A stretch of DNA of 38,382 nt from DATLMR01 sp035634255 (GCA_035634255.1 DASQDI010000013.1:1-38382), one strand, 5' to 3'. Shown: positions 1 to 9,424, counted from the stretch's first letter. Notes: generated from the letters alone by a model not told the origin. Numbers and translations are program-made.

Positions 1-902
1 CTAATAGCTTCATTTATCGAGTTTTCAGTCTGGCGGTAAATATCCACAGAAGCTTTAAATAAAAAGGATGCCTGATCGAGCTGCATTTGCTCGAACTTTA
101 TATTGCCCAGCCCCGTAAGGGCAGCCGCTTCAGAATCTTTACTCGCGGTAGCTCTCGCAATTTCTAACACGCGGCTGTAATGCTGCTGTGCCGCGGAATA
201 CTCTGCGATAGAGTAAAATATATTTCCTAACCGGAGTTGCAAACTTTGCTCTGCAAGTAAATTGCGCCGGGCGGCAGGTAATGTTTCATAATCCGTTAGC
301 AGACTTTCAATGGCCGCAATCCGTCCCCTTTTCTCTTCCTGGGTTAAATCAATGATAGAAATTGCACCCCCGCTGAGGAGGGAGCTAGCCAGTCCCGCGG
401 TCTCGTCAGGTGTTGCAGCAAAAGAGTAGACTCCCGAGCGGATCGAGAAGAAGTCGGGCGCGCCGCGTATTATTGCCGTGAGCACGTACTCTGGAACCCA
501 CAGCACGAGCGGGCGACCGAGCGCATTCGGGAACGAGTTGCGTGAGGCATTCAGATTCGCGACGAACGGGGTCAGGTGAGCTTCGGCGGCAACTGGCAAT
601 GAGTATTCAAGGCCGGAGACGAACACGGCATCGATTGAATCATCGGTTAAGCGGTCGCGCAGCGCGTCGAGCAGGTGCGGGACGGGCTCCGTGAAGTGAA
701 TCTCCCGCACTTTAATTTCGGGCAGTTCTTTTTTTATCTCTGAGATGAGCCGCGCGCGAAGGTTGGGCTGATTGCATCGCGCGAATATCAGGCCGAACCC
801 TTCGGCGAAGCTCAGGGCCCGAGTCATGGCGCGCAACTCGGTTTGCTCGTCGAGCACGTTGGCTTCGAACGGATCGACCTCTGTGAAAGGATCGGTGCTC
901 AT
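1..902 (-). CDS. Partial TPR protein with degenerate STAND-type N-terminal domain
   Basis: The frame is open from an ATG at 902 to the window edge, about 300 residues, and runs off at the 3' end. Its start overlaps the stop of the upstream ATPase gene by four bases (ATGA), so the two are translationally coupled. Residues 1 to about 190 read like an NTPase-derived domain without a usable Walker A: around residue 37 FGLIFARCNQPN stands where a P-loop would be, and LVLWVPEYVL and APDFFSIRSGVY follow. From about residue 200 come TPR-like helices (EYSAAQQHYSRVLEIARATA, then LGNIKFEQMQLDQASFLFKA). I recognise this arrangement from TPR proteins paired with P-loop ATPases in several bacterial phyla, but their function is not established. 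Codon use is more AT-rich than in the genes beyond 2400. A signalling or defence role is inference only. Confidence 0.8.
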   Translation of the reverse strand, partial: MSTDPFTEVDPFEANVLDEQTELRAMTRALSFAEGFGLIFARCNQPNLRARLISEIKKELPEIKVREIHFTEPVPHLLDALRDRLTDDSIDAVFVSGLEYSLPVAAEAHLTPFVANLNASRNSFPNALGRPLVLWVPEYVLTAIIRGAPDFFSIRSGVYSFAATPDETAGLASSLLSGGAISIIDLTQEEKRGRIAAIESLLTDYETLPAARRNLLAEQSLQLRLGNIFYSIAEYSAAQQHYSRVLEIARATASKDSEAAALTGLGNIKFEQMQLDQASFLFKASVDIYRQTENSINEAI

Positions 903-2263
903 TGCGGACCTTCTTCGGTTTTTGGCTGTTGCGCGGCCTTGAATTTTTTCAGCTCGCGTATTATTGGGTTCACCGCATACCATGGCTCCGCGACGGCGAA
1001 CGGGTCTTCGTCGCCTCCGTCTATGTACTCAAGGACGCTCAGGTTTTCGAGCATTATTAAGAAATCCAAATCCCCGTTGGCGATCTCCTGATTCGGAGAC
1101 CGCTCAAGCTCGACCAGCTTGTCCCAGTGATGCTCGGGGATGGCGGTGCTGTAAGTTCGAACGCTTTGCTGCACCGCCCTCTGCGCGGCCTTCAGGGAGA
1201 TGGGTAAATCATCCGAGTAGGTGCAGGCATTCTGAACGAAGGTCATAAGGTTGCGGACATGTCCGCCGCTATACTTCAAAAGAAACTCAAGCGCGTCGCG
1301 TTCGAAAACCTGACCAATAGCAAGCCCGCCCAGTCTTTTTTGCAGCAACTCTCTCAACCCATCTACGCCCTCTTCGAACGGATCGCGCGAGCCGCGCTTT
1401 ATCACCTTGATCATCGGCAGGACGAAGAGTTGCCCATACCGCTGCTCCAACTGAGGCCCATCGGCCGAGCGCACGAGCCTGAGCGGGACCGTGTAGATGA
1501 AGTGCGCGTTCATCCCGGTCAACTGGGTGTACCTCTCAAGGAAAAGCTCGCGCTGCGAAGGCAGCCCCTCGTCGAGGCCGGCTATTCTGCGAATCTTTTC
1601 GAGATTATCGAGTATCATCACGATGTCCTGATAAGGCTCTTTGCCGGGGCCGACATCATATTTCTTGATCGCCAGTCGCGCTTCATCAAAGACCAGATTG
1701 ATCTCTTCGAGCATCGTGGACATCTTAGGCTCAAGCTTTTCCCGCACTCTCTTCCGAGCGTCGGGGTCTTTTTTGAGCCGCTGGATTTTTAGCTTCGCGT
1801 TCCACAGCGGCAGTTCGCCTTCATTGATCTCGACTTCGCTCAGAAAGAATTCTTTGATTTCATTGATCCGCTTTACGAAGTAATTGTCTTTTAGCTCGAT
1901 GCCGAGCTCTTCCTTCAGAGCGTCGGCCAAGTCTGTAATTATCGCGAGCAGTATGTCCGTGGGGGTAACGTCCTAATCATCAAGATAATCGCTCACGTCG
2001 ATGAGGATGGGAAAATACCTGGGATGATAAGGTATGTTTTTGGTAAGCACGCGCCGTAGCTGTTCGAGCTCGGAAGACTTGCCGCAGCCGATGTGCCCGG
2101 AGAAGAGAAAGCTGATGTGTTGATCCGTCAGCCTGAGTCTTCTGAGGAATTCCTGGGCCAGCACGCTTTCGCCGCGCGCCTCCGCACAACTGCAATAATG
2201 CTCCGAAGAGGCAGGTTCGTATGGATCGCAGGCGTTATAAATCTGCTTCAGCCGATTACTCAT
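899..2263 (-). pseudogene. P-loop ATPase (STAND/AAA-like) interrupted by one in-frame TAG
   Basis: One reading frame of 454 codons is broken by a single TAG at 1973-1975. Both halves lie in the same frame, and the 13 codons after the stop continue the family pattern (DVTPTDILLAIITDLADAL). The N-terminal half carries Walker A SGHIGCGKSSEL and the strand FPILIDVSDYLDD. The C-terminal half has DIVMILDNLEKI (Walker B) and the winged-helix-like end WYAVNPIIRELKKF. The start is set at ATG 2263 (MSNRLKQIY), preceded by GAGAGGGAT; a longer frame from 2320 has no clear ribosome site. The downstream half alone would need a TTG at 1930 with no Shine-Dalgarno, so separate translation is unlikely. The stop may be a recent nonsense mutation (TAC or TAT to TAG fits), a sequencing error or a read-through site. 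The gene overlaps the TPR gene after it and is probably one functional unit with it. Confidence 0.75.
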
Positions 2264-2361
2264 CAGGATATCCCTCTCGCGAGAGTCTATCGTGTTTGAC
2301 CTTGATACGCATGGTGGCAAGACTGATTCGCTGCGTCAATAAGATTCTACTCCTTGAAAAT

Positions 2362-2397
2362 GGCCGGGGCGTTCGCGAGATTGCGAACGCCCCGGCC
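2362..2397 (-). terminator. Strong hairpin terminator after the tricorn gene
   Basis: A perfect 15-bp stem (2362-2376 with 2383-2397) has a 6-base loop and lies 29 bases past the tricorn stop. On the minus strand it is followed by CATTTTC. It closes the five-gene hydrolase run and separates it from the ATPase gene. Confidence 0.85.
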
Positions 2398-2425
2398 TAT
2401 TTAAGTTCTCATGCCGGAAGGGTGC

Positions 2426-5400
2426 TTACTGCTTGACCGGTGCCGGGCGGCCGTTAGCCTTCTGATAATTTGGATAAGCCGGCCTCTGGTACTTCGGCGT
2501 CGGGTTCTTCCTGAGCGACTCCATCACGACTTCCACCGCCTTTTCAAGCTGAGGGTCGCGCCCCTGTATCCAGTCTCGCGGCTCGAACTCGACTTCGATG
2601 TCGGGCGCGACCCCGTAGTTTTCGACCTCCCACTTGCCTTCGAGGTTCCAGAAGGCGACGCGCGGCGCGGTGATGAAGCCCCCGTCCATCAATTGCGGCT
2701 CGCCGTAAATGCCTACCAGCCCGCCCCACGTGCGCTTGCCGATCAGGGGGCCGAGCCCGGCCTTCCTGAAGTACCACGGCATCGCGTCCCCGCCGGAGCC
2801 CGCGTACTCGTTGATGATCATGGCCTTCGGCCCGAAGATCGAGCCGACCGGCGTGGGGAAGTCTTCGCCCTCCCGCGTGGACCAGTAATTCATCAGCGGC
2901 CTACGCATGTAGTCAATGATGTAATCGGCGGCCGTCCCTCCGCTGTTGAAGCGCTCGTCGATGACCGCGCCCTCCTTGTCGATCTGCGCGAAGTAATAGC
3001 GGTTGAAATTGGTGTAGCCTCCGCCCGCCGTGTCGGGCAGGTAGACGTAAGCGATGCGGCCGCCCGTCATCTGGTCGACCTTGCGGCGGTTGCTTTCGAT
3101 CCACGCCAGGTTGCGCAGACCGACTTCGCTCGCGACCGGCACGACCGTCACTTCGCGCGAGTTCGCGCCCGAAGGGTCGCTCCCGACTTTGATCAGCACG
3201 GACTTGCCGGCCGTAGACTGGAAGAAGCTATAGACGTTGTCGGTCGAGCGCACCTCCCGGCCGTTTACTGCCAGCAGGTACTCGCCCTCTTTCACGTTCA
3301 CGCCGGGCTGGGTGAGCGGCGCGCGCAACTGCGGGTTCCAGTTCTCGCCATTGTAGACGCGGGCGAAGCGGTACCGCCCGTTCTCGATCTTATAATCGGC
3401 CCCGAGCAGCCCGCCCGCCACGCGCTTCACGTCGGGCAGGTCTCCGCCCCCGACGAAGAGGTGGCCCACGCTGAGCTCCCCGAGCATCTCTGAGAAGAGG
3501 TAATTCAGGTCATTGCGGTGAGCCACCTGGCTCAGGTAGGGCTCGTACTTTTTCTCCATCGCCTTCGGGTCGAGGCCGTGAAGGCCCGGATCGTAGAAGA
3601 AGTCGCGCTCGATCCTCCAGACTTCGCGGTACATCTGGTTCCACTCGGCGCGCGGGTCCACGCGGACTTCCATCTCGTCGATTTTGACCGCGCCCTCTCC
3701 GGGCTTGACCGGCTGGTTCGTGGCCGCGATGAAGAAGCGGGGCCCCTGGCGGTAGAGCATCTTTTCGCCGTTGGCCGAGAGGTCGAAGAAGCTGACGTTT
3801 TCGAGGACCTTGTCGAGCTTGCGCTTCTCCAGGTCGAACTTCTGAATGAGGAGGGTGCTGGGCCCGGCCACGTTATCGACGTTTTGCGCGAGGTAGACCG
3901 TGCCGCTCTTGCCTGCCAGCATGCCGAGATAATTGGCCCGAGGGATCGGGAGCGCGAGCACGCGCTGGCCGATGTTGTCGAAGTCAATCGTCACCGTGAC
4001 GGGCTCTTTCTTGGCCGGAGGCTTCGGCGCTTCGGGCGTCTGCGCGGGGTCCTGAATCTTCTCCTCGTCGCTCTCGGGCGCGAGCGGCGAAGGCAGGTCT
4101 TTGCGCAGAACCACGAGGTAGGCGTTGCGCGTCACGGAATGGCTGAAGCTCGACATGTCGAGCCAGCCGGTCGTCGGGCCTATGTCCGTGCTCGCGGTGA
4201 AGTAGATGTATTTGCCGCTCTTGTCGAACGAGGCGAAGCGCGCGTCGCTCAACCCGTCGGTGACCTGATTGGTCTTGTTCGCCTCTACCGAGTAGACGAA
4301 GACCGCATTCAAATGATTTTTCAGAATCTTCGTGTACGTCAGCCATCGGCTGTCGGGCGACCACGCGGGGTCGAACGAGCGCCACGGGTTCTCGTAAGTG
4401 TTCGTGTCAACTTTGACCGGAGCCCCTTTGTCGAGGTCTATGTACCAGAGGTTGAGCCGCTTGTCCGTGAAGGCCACCTTCTTGCTGTCGGGCGACCAGA
4501 GGGGCGAGTAGTAAAAAGATGCGGGGCTGCCGAGGCTGATCTTCTTAACCTCGCCCATACCCGACTGGTCTCGGAGGTGTAGGGCGTACTCGCCAGACTC
4601 GTCCGAGAAGTAGGCTATCCACTTGCCGTCCGGAGACCAGGCCGGGTCTCGCTCCATCACGCCCACAGTGTTGGTCAGGTTGCGCGCGTCCCCCTTTTCG
4701 GCCGGGACAGAAAGAATCTCCCCGCGCGCTTCGAACACCGCGCGCGCGCCCGTCGGAGAGAGGGAGGGGTTGGTGACGCGGCTTCCCACCCTTTCAAAAC
4801 GGGGCCGCACGCTCGGCATGTCGCCCTCGACCCGAATGTCTACTCTGCGCCCCTTGCCCGACTTAACGTCGAGCAGGTGGATAGAGCCGAACTGCTCGTA
4901 AACAATCACCCCCGGACCCGCGGCCGCCGACTTGATGTCCAGGCCGCCGTTCTGCACGACCTGCGAGACGCGCTTCGTCGCCGTGTCGTAGGCGAACAGG
5001 CTCACGGGTCCTTCCCGGTCCGAGAGGAAGTAGACTTTGCCCTCGATCCACATCGGGTTGAAGTCGTTCGAATTTTCGCGAGGCACCCGCTCGATGCTGG
5101 AATCCGAGAGGTTCGCGAGCCATATTTTGGTCGTCTGTCCGCCGGCGTATCGCTTCCAGTTTTGAAAGGCGCGGGCCGTGGGCAGGTAGGCGAGGCGCGA
5201 GCCGTCAGGCGAGTACGAGCCTTCCTCAGCCATCGGCAGGGGAAGCTCCACGGGGAAGCCCCCGTTAACGTTCATCGTGAAGAGGCGTCCGAACCGGGAG
5301 TAGCTGTTGCGGCCCGAGCGGAAGAGCACCTGCTTGCCGTCGGGGGTCCAGCCGGAGACCAGGTCGGGGCCGGGGTGATAAGTGAGGCGTCGCGGGACTC

Positions 5401-5695
5401 CCCCTTCCGATGGGAGGACGTAAATGTCCACGTTCCCGTCGTACTCGCCCGTGAAGGCGATCATCCTTCCGTCGGGCGAGAAGAGGGGGCTGGTCTCGGT
5501 CCCCGCGCCGGTCGTCAGCCGCCGGGCGCTGCCCCCATCGCGGCCGACTATCCACAGGTCGCCCGCGTAGACGAATACTATGTGCGTCTGGCTCACGGTA
5601 GGCTTCTGCAATAGAGAGGGGCTCCCCCCCGCTTGCGCCGCCGCCGCGACCTGCGCCGGTACGAGCAGCAGGAGGATCATTAAAATTCTTTTCAT
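2426..5695 (-). CDS. Tricorn-type peptidase (S41 family), exported
   Basis: A 1089-residue secreted serine peptidase of the tricorn family, which cuts oligopeptides. A signal peptide (MKRILMILLLLVPAQVAAAA) is followed by two stretches of WD40/TolB-like beta-propeller repeats (SPDGRMIAFTG, WTPDGKQVLF, WSPDGKWIAYFSDE, WSPDSKKVAFTDK) to about residue 560. A proline-rich linker follows (PAQTPEAPKPPAKKEP), then the core domain, a PDZ domain (VKEGEYLLAVNGREV) and the S41 catalytic domain. Ser967 in NEYAGSGGDAMP matches the tricorn nucleophile, and LSVGHLFVGG carries the expected His. Length and domain order match bacterial tricorn homologues. The gene is the last of five exported hydrolases on this strand, 88 bases after the serine hydrolase, with GGAGACAG as ribosome site. 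The partner proteins expected of archaeal tricorn are not encoded here. Confidence 0.95.
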   Translation of the reverse strand: MKRILMILLLLVPAQVAAAAQAGGSPSLLQKPTVSQTHIVFVYAGDLWIVGRDGGSARRLTTGAGTETSPLFSPDGRMIAFTGEYDGNVDIYVLPSEGGVPRRLTYHPGPDLVSGWTPDGKQVLFRSGRNSYSRFGRLFTMNVNGGFPVELPLPMAEEGSYSPDGSRLAYLPTARAFQNWKRYAGGQTTKIWLANLSDSSIERVPRENSNDFNPMWIEGKVYFLSDREGPVSLFAYDTATKRVSQVVQNGGLDIKSAAAGPGVIVYEQFGSIHLLDVKSGKGRRVDIRVEGDMPSVRPRFERVGSRVTNPSLSPTGARAVFEARGEILSVPAEKGDARNLTNTVGVMERDPAWSPDGKWIAYFSDESGEYALHLRDQSGMGEVKKISLGSPASFYYSPLWSPDSKKVAFTDKRLNLWYIDLDKGAPVKVDTNTYENPWRSFDPAWSPDSRWLTYTKILKNHLNAVFVYSVEANKTNQVTDGLSDARFASFDKSGKYIYFTASTDIGPTTGWLDMSSFSHSVTRNAYLVVLRKDLPSPLAPESDEEKIQDPAQTPEAPKPPAKKEPVTVTIDFDNIGQRVLALPIPRANYLGMLAGKSGTVYLAQNVDNVAGPSTLLIQKFDLEKRKLDKVLENVSFFDLSANGEKMLYRQGPRFFIAATNQPVKPGEGAVKIDEMEVRVDPRAEWNQMYREVWRIERDFFYDPGLHGLDPKAMEKKYEPYLSQVAHRNDLNYLFSEMLGELSVGHLFVGGGDLPDVKRVAGGLLGADYKIENGRYRFARVYNGENWNPQLRAPLTQPGVNVKEGEYLLAVNGREVRSTDNVYSFFQSTAGKSVLIKVGSDPSGANSREVTVVPVASEVGLRNLAWIESNRRKVDQMTGGRIAYVYLPDTAGGGYTNFNRYYFAQIDKEGAVIDERFNSGGTAADYIIDYMRRPLMNYWSTREGEDFPTPVGSIFGPKAMIINEYAGSGGDAMPWYFRKAGLGPLIGKRTWGGLVGIYGEPQLMDGGFITAPRVAFWNLEGKWEVENYGVAPDIEVEFEPRDWIQGRDPQLEKAVEVVMESLRKNPTPKYQRPAYPNYQKANGRPAPVKQ

Positions 5696-5736
5696 TACGC
5701 CTGTCTCCTTAAAGACGAGTTTAATTCGGCGCGGAA

Positions 5737-5757
5737 GGGCGGCCTAGAGGGCCACCC
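5737..5757 (-). terminator. Intercistronic hairpin between serine hydrolase and tricorn genes
   Basis: An 8-bp stem (737-744 with 750-757 of the 5700 block, one G-U pair) has a 5-base loop and lies in the 88-base gap. There is no U-tract on the minus strand, so it is more likely a processing or stability element than a full terminator. Confidence 0.4.
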
Positions 5758-5783
5758 ATGGAGATGACTCAGGTCCGATCCCG

Positions 5784-7196
5784 TTAACCCGCGACCCTTT
5801 TGGCAAGGTGGTTGCCGCCCTGGTGCAGAGTCAGGCTCGGGACGTTGCCGCCCTCGTCCCTGTTGAAGGTGATGCCGATGTCTTCCGCGTCTTTGATGTA
5901 GAACCTCGTCTCCGATTCGGCCGCCAGACCCATCTTCGGCTGGCCGGTCGGCTTGACCCAAAGCGAGTCGTTTTCGAGCGTGACTTCGAGGACGAAGCCG
6001 GGCCTCAGCTCGTACTTGCCCACGTAGGGGGCCAGCTTTTTAGGGTCGACTTTCACGGAAGCCTTCATGGGCAGCTTGTCACCCAGATAGACTCTGGCGA
6101 TTTTCTTGGCCGCGCCTTCCGGGTTGAACCTGGCGAAGTTGCTGAGCACGATCACGGTGAATCGCTCGCTCGGGTAGCGGGTGATGTGAGTCCTGAAGCC
6201 CACCCATGCGCCGCCGTGGGACACCACCGGGAGCCCCCCGGCGTCGGTGACGAGCCAGCCGAAGCCGTACTTAGTGGCCGAGCCGTTGTTGAGCTTCGCG
6301 GGCGTGAATGCCTGTTTCATCGTCGCCTGCTTGACGAGCTTTTCAGAGTAGAGCGCCTGGTCCCATTTGAACAGGTCTTCGACCGAGGTGTTCACGTTCC
6401 CGTCGCCGTAGACGAGGACCAGCGGCGTGTAGTCGATGTTTCTGAAGCCCTCGCCCTCGGGCGCGTAGCTGATGGCGCGCTTCTCTATCTTCTGCCGGCT
6501 CTCGTCCATGACGAGCGTGTGATTCATGCCGAGCGGGTCGAAAACGTTCTTTTTCATGAAGGCGGGGAACGGCACCCCGGACGCCTTCTCGACTATCTGC
6601 GCGAGGACCACGTAGCCGGAGTTGCTGTACTCCCACTTCTCTCCGGGCGCGAAGCGGGGCTCCTGCAACTCCGCGAGCATCTTCACCGCCTCCTTCGAGG
6701 TCGGCTCGAAGTCCTTCCTGCCGAGTTTCTGATAAGTCGCCATGTAATCGGGGAGCCCCGAGGTGTGATTGAGCAGGTGCCTGACCGTTATTTTGGAGGC
6801 GTAGGCCGGGAATTCGGGGAAGAATTTGGTGAGCGGGTCTTCGTAGCTGAGCTTCCCGCGCTCGGCCAGTATCATGATCGCCATCGCCGTGAACTGCTTC
6901 GAGACCGAGGCGAGGTCGAAGACGGTGTCCGTGCTTATCGGCGTCTTCGTCTCGACGTTCGCCAAGCCGTAGCCCTTCCTGTGGACCACCTTGCCGTCCT
7001 GAATGACCATCACGGCGGCTCCAGGCGCGTCCGCGCGAACCATCGCCGACATTATCTCATCGACCTGCGCCGATTTCTCCGCGAGCCCGTTGGCCGAAGC
7101 GACGGACCGCGACGCCGCGCCCGAGTCTTTCATCTGGGCCGTGACGGGCGGGGCGGCCAGAAGGGCGAGCACAAGGATAATAATGGACCGTTTCAT
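5784..7196 (-). CDS. Serine hydrolase, beta-lactamase/DD-peptidase (class C-like) family, exported
   Basis: A 470-residue protein with signal peptide (residues 1 to about 20, ending in TAQ) and a class C beta-lactamase-like fold. The catalytic motifs are visible: SVSK (Ser97, Lys100), YSN (Tyr190, Asn192) and HGG (His327), the three hallmarks of the penicillin-binding serine hydrolases. A C-terminal domain of about 100 residues (LAPYVGKYELRPGFVLEVTLE) resembles the lipocalin-like tail of many esterase or D-aminopeptidase members. The substrate cannot be told; family members include D-amino-acid peptidases, esterases and true beta-lactamases. In this neighbourhood a peptidase or cell-wall peptide role fits best, by inference. 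An AGGAGA ribosome site precedes the ATG at 7196. Confidence 0.92.
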   Translation of the reverse strand: MKRSIIILVLALLAAPPVTAQMKDSGAASRSVASANGLAEKSAQVDEIMSAMVRADAPGAAVMVIQDGKVVHRKGYGLANVETKTPISTDTVFDLASVSKQFTAMAIMILAERGKLSYEDPLTKFFPEFPAYASKITVRHLLNHTSGLPDYMATYQKLGRKDFEPTSKEAVKMLAELQEPRFAPGEKWEYSNSGYVVLAQIVEKASGVPFPAFMKKNVFDPLGMNHTLVMDESRQKIEKRAISYAPEGEGFRNIDYTPLVLVYGDGNVNTSVEDLFKWDQALYSEKLVKQATMKQAFTPAKLNNGSATKYGFGWLVTDAGGLPVVSHGGAWVGFRTHITRYPSERFTVIVLSNFARFNPEGAAKKIARVYLGDKLPMKASVKVDPKKLAPYVGKYELRPGFVLEVTLENDSLWVKPTGQPKMGLAAESETRFYIKDAEDIGITFNRDEGGNVPSLTLHQGGNHLAKRVAG

Positions 7197-7228
7197 TAAA
7201 GCTTCTCCTGTTTCATTAAGTATGACGG

Positions 7229-7258
7229 CAGGGGCCGACCCCGATGGCCCGGCCCCTG
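7229..7258 (-). terminator. Intercistronic hairpin between S46 and serine hydrolase genes
   Basis: A 9-bp perfect stem (7229-7237 with 7250-7258) has a 12-base loop and lies in the 107-base gap after the S46 stop. On the minus strand no U-tract follows; a T-run lies on the opposite side. It may be a partial terminator or a 3'-end stabiliser. Confidence 0.45.
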
Positions 7259-7303
7259 TTTCGTTGCAGCAAGCATGTACGATTCCGGCCCGCGCTTTTA
7301 TCC

Positions 7304-9424
7304 CTATTTCTTTTCGCCCACGAGTTCTTTCACCAGGTCGCCCGCGCCGTAGAGCTTAGAGAGCGCCTCAAGGACGGACGCGCTGTGGACGCCCACGGCC
7401 CGCCCGCCTTCCTCGGCCTCGACGTAGAGGTAGCGGTTCGGCAGCTTCTGGATGTTGCTGTCGAAGTTGAGCCCGACCAGCTCGCCCGCGCGATTGATCA
7501 CGGGGCTGCCGGAGTTGCCGCCTATCGTGTCGGCCGTGTAGACGAAGTTGAAGGGCGTCGAGAGGTCTAGCTGCGCCCGCCCGTTCCTGTACCTCTCGGG
7601 CAGGTCGTAGGGCGGCTTCCCGCCGAAGCCCTCGGCCCGGTCGTAGAGCCCGAAGAACGTGGTCTTGTATGGCACGAGCGTCGTGTCCTCCTCGTAGCCG
7701 GAGACGACCCCGTAGCTGAGCCGCAGGGTGAAGGTGGCGTCCGGGTTCACGCTCTTGCCGTAGGCGTCGAATCGCGCCCTGGCGATCTTCTGCCCCGCGC
7801 TCGACTCGACGCTCTGGATGTTCGACTCAAGCCACGCGCGAAGCTCCCGCGTGACGGGCTCGACGCGGCGGGCCAGCTCGATCATCGGGTCGGTGGATTT
7901 GGCCACGGCCTCCGCGCCGCCTTCGAGCAGGGCTTTCCGCACCTCCACGTCCGCGAGCTTCGTCCCGCCCACCGCGCGCTTCGCCACCTCATCAGGCGTC
8001 GAGCCCTGGAGCGCCGCGCGCACGAAGGGGTCGTCGGGGCCCAGAGCCTTCTGCGCTTCGGCGAGCCATGCGGCCAGCATGGCCTCGTCCATCTCCGGGT
8101 AGATCGCCGCCTTCGAGAGCAGGTTGAACCTGAAGGATTCGAGCCTCGACTCGCGGAACTCGTCGTACCGCTTGTCATTCGGCTTCGCCGTCTCTTCCGA
8201 GTAGCGCACGAGCGCCGCCGCTATCGTGGAGAGCCGCGCCACGGGGTTGGTGAAGGTCGTCGTCATGAGATCGGCGCGCGACGGCGTGAGGGTCGAGAAG
8301 GCGATCCGCTTCGCCATCTTCGGCATCTCTTTGTACGCCCCGGCTATCCGGGCGGAGGCTTCGAGGTAATCCTTCTGCGTCTCCGGCTTGCGCGCGACCT
8401 CGGCCCTGAGCGCCTTCTCCTCCGCCTCCTTCTTCCCCATCATGCGCGGGTTGAGCAGGCCCGCCTGCTGGCTCGTGAGGCGCTTGATGTTGTTCTCGAA
8501 CGAGCGCTGCTGGTCCGAGGCGCGCCGCGCGGCCTCCTCGCCAGTCGCCGCGTAGCGTTTGAGCGCGTCGCGCCGCGCCGTCCACACCTGCATCTGAAGA
8601 GGGTTGCCCACGTCCCTGTGGTAGTGAAGCTGCTCGACGGTCATCAGGCGGTTGGTCGTGCCGGGGTAGCCCGCCACTATGATCAGCTCGTTCTCCCCCG
8701 CCCCGGTCGGGGACCACTTCAGGAAGTGCTCGGTCTTCGCGGGCCGGTCGTTTTCGTAGACCCGCAGGAACGTCACGTCGAGGTTGTAGCGCGGGTACGT
8801 GAAGTTGTCGGAGTCGCCGCCGAAGAACGCGATCTGCTCTTCGGGCGCGAAGACGAGGCGCACGTCCGTGTACTTCTTGTAGCGGTAGAGCCAGTACTCG
8901 CCGCCGCTGTAGAGCGTAACGACTTCGCTCTTGAGCCCGGTCTTCGTGATCGAGTCTTTCTCTATCGCGGCGATCTCGGCCTTCCGCCGCTCGCTCGCCG
9001 CCGCGTCGTTCGCGCCGCCGCGCCCCGCCTGCTGCACCCGCTCCGACACGTCTTCGTAGGAGACGAGCACGTTTATCTCAAGGTCGGGGCAGCGCAGCTC
9101 TTCCGCGCGCGTTCGGGCGTAGAAGCCGTTCTTGGCCAGGTCGCGTTCGGGCGTCGAGAGCTTCCCCAGTTGTCCGCTCGCGACGTGCTGGTTGGTGACC
9201 ACGAGCCCTTCGGGGGAGACGAACGCGCCCGACCCGCCGTCGTTCAGGCGCGGGGAGGCGAGCCGCACGTGTTCGAGCCACTGGTCCGAAGGCTCGAAGT
9301 TATAACGCTCCTTCCACTGCTTGCGCGGAGGGTTGTCGAAGGTCCACATGCCTTCGTCCGCGAGCGAGACGGGCACGTTTGCGATAAAAGTTGCGGCTAC
9401 GAGTAGGGACAGTATTCTCTTCAT
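7304..9424 (-). CDS. S46 family dipeptidyl-peptidase (DPP7/DPP11-like), exported
   Basis: A 706-residue periplasmic serine exopeptidase that removes dipeptides from the N-terminus of peptides. The start is taken at ATG 9424 (MKRILSLLVAATF, a signal peptide) with GGAG six bases upstream; an in-frame extension to 9493 runs through a hairpin and is unlikely. The chymotrypsin-like triad is visible: His in GLVVTNQHVASG, Asp in the FFGGDSDNFTYPRYNLD region and Ser in GGNSGSPVINRAGE near the C-terminus. The long helical insert typical of S46 fills the middle. The residue that separates DPP7 (Gly) from DPP11 (Arg) falls in GLNFDSNIQ and is Ser here, so specificity is open. The length matches the family's usual 700-720 residues. 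It is the third gene of the exported hydrolase run. Confidence 0.95.
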   Translation of the reverse strand: MKRILSLLVAATFIANVPVSLADEGMWTFDNPPRKQWKERYNFEPSDQWLEHVRLASPRLNDGGSGAFVSPEGLVVTNQHVASGQLGKLSTPERDLAKNGFYARTRAEELRCPDLEINVLVSYEDVSERVQQAGRGGANDAAASERRKAEIAAIEKDSITKTGLKSEVVTLYSGGEYWLYRYKKYTDVRLVFAPEEQIAFFGGDSDNFTYPRYNLDVTFLRVYENDRPAKTEHFLKWSPTGAGENELIIVAGYPGTTNRLMTVEQLHYHRDVGNPLQMQVWTARRDALKRYAATGEEAARRASDQQRSFENNIKRLTSQQAGLLNPRMMGKKEAEEKALRAEVARKPETQKDYLEASARIAGAYKEMPKMAKRIAFSTLTPSRADLMTTTFTNPVARLSTIAAALVRYSEETAKPNDKRYDEFRESRLESFRFNLLSKAAIYPEMDEAMLAAWLAEAQKALGPDDPFVRAALQGSTPDEVAKRAVGGTKLADVEVRKALLEGGAEAVAKSTDPMIELARRVEPVTRELRAWLESNIQSVESSAGQKIARARFDAYGKSVNPDATFTLRLSYGVVSGYEEDTTLVPYKTTFFGLYDRAEGFGGKPPYDLPERYRNGRAQLDLSTPFNFVYTADTIGGNSGSPVINRAGELVGLNFDSNIQKLPNRYLYVEAEEGGRAVGVHSASVLEALSKLYGAGDLVKELVGEKK

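Noticed and set aside
2411..7199. Long plus-strand open frames opposite the tricorn and serine hydrolase genes (for example 2411-3493 and 5808-7199)
   Set aside because: They are rich in Arg, Ala and Val, lack family motifs and lie antisense to well-supported genes; GC-rich coding leaves such frames open by chance.
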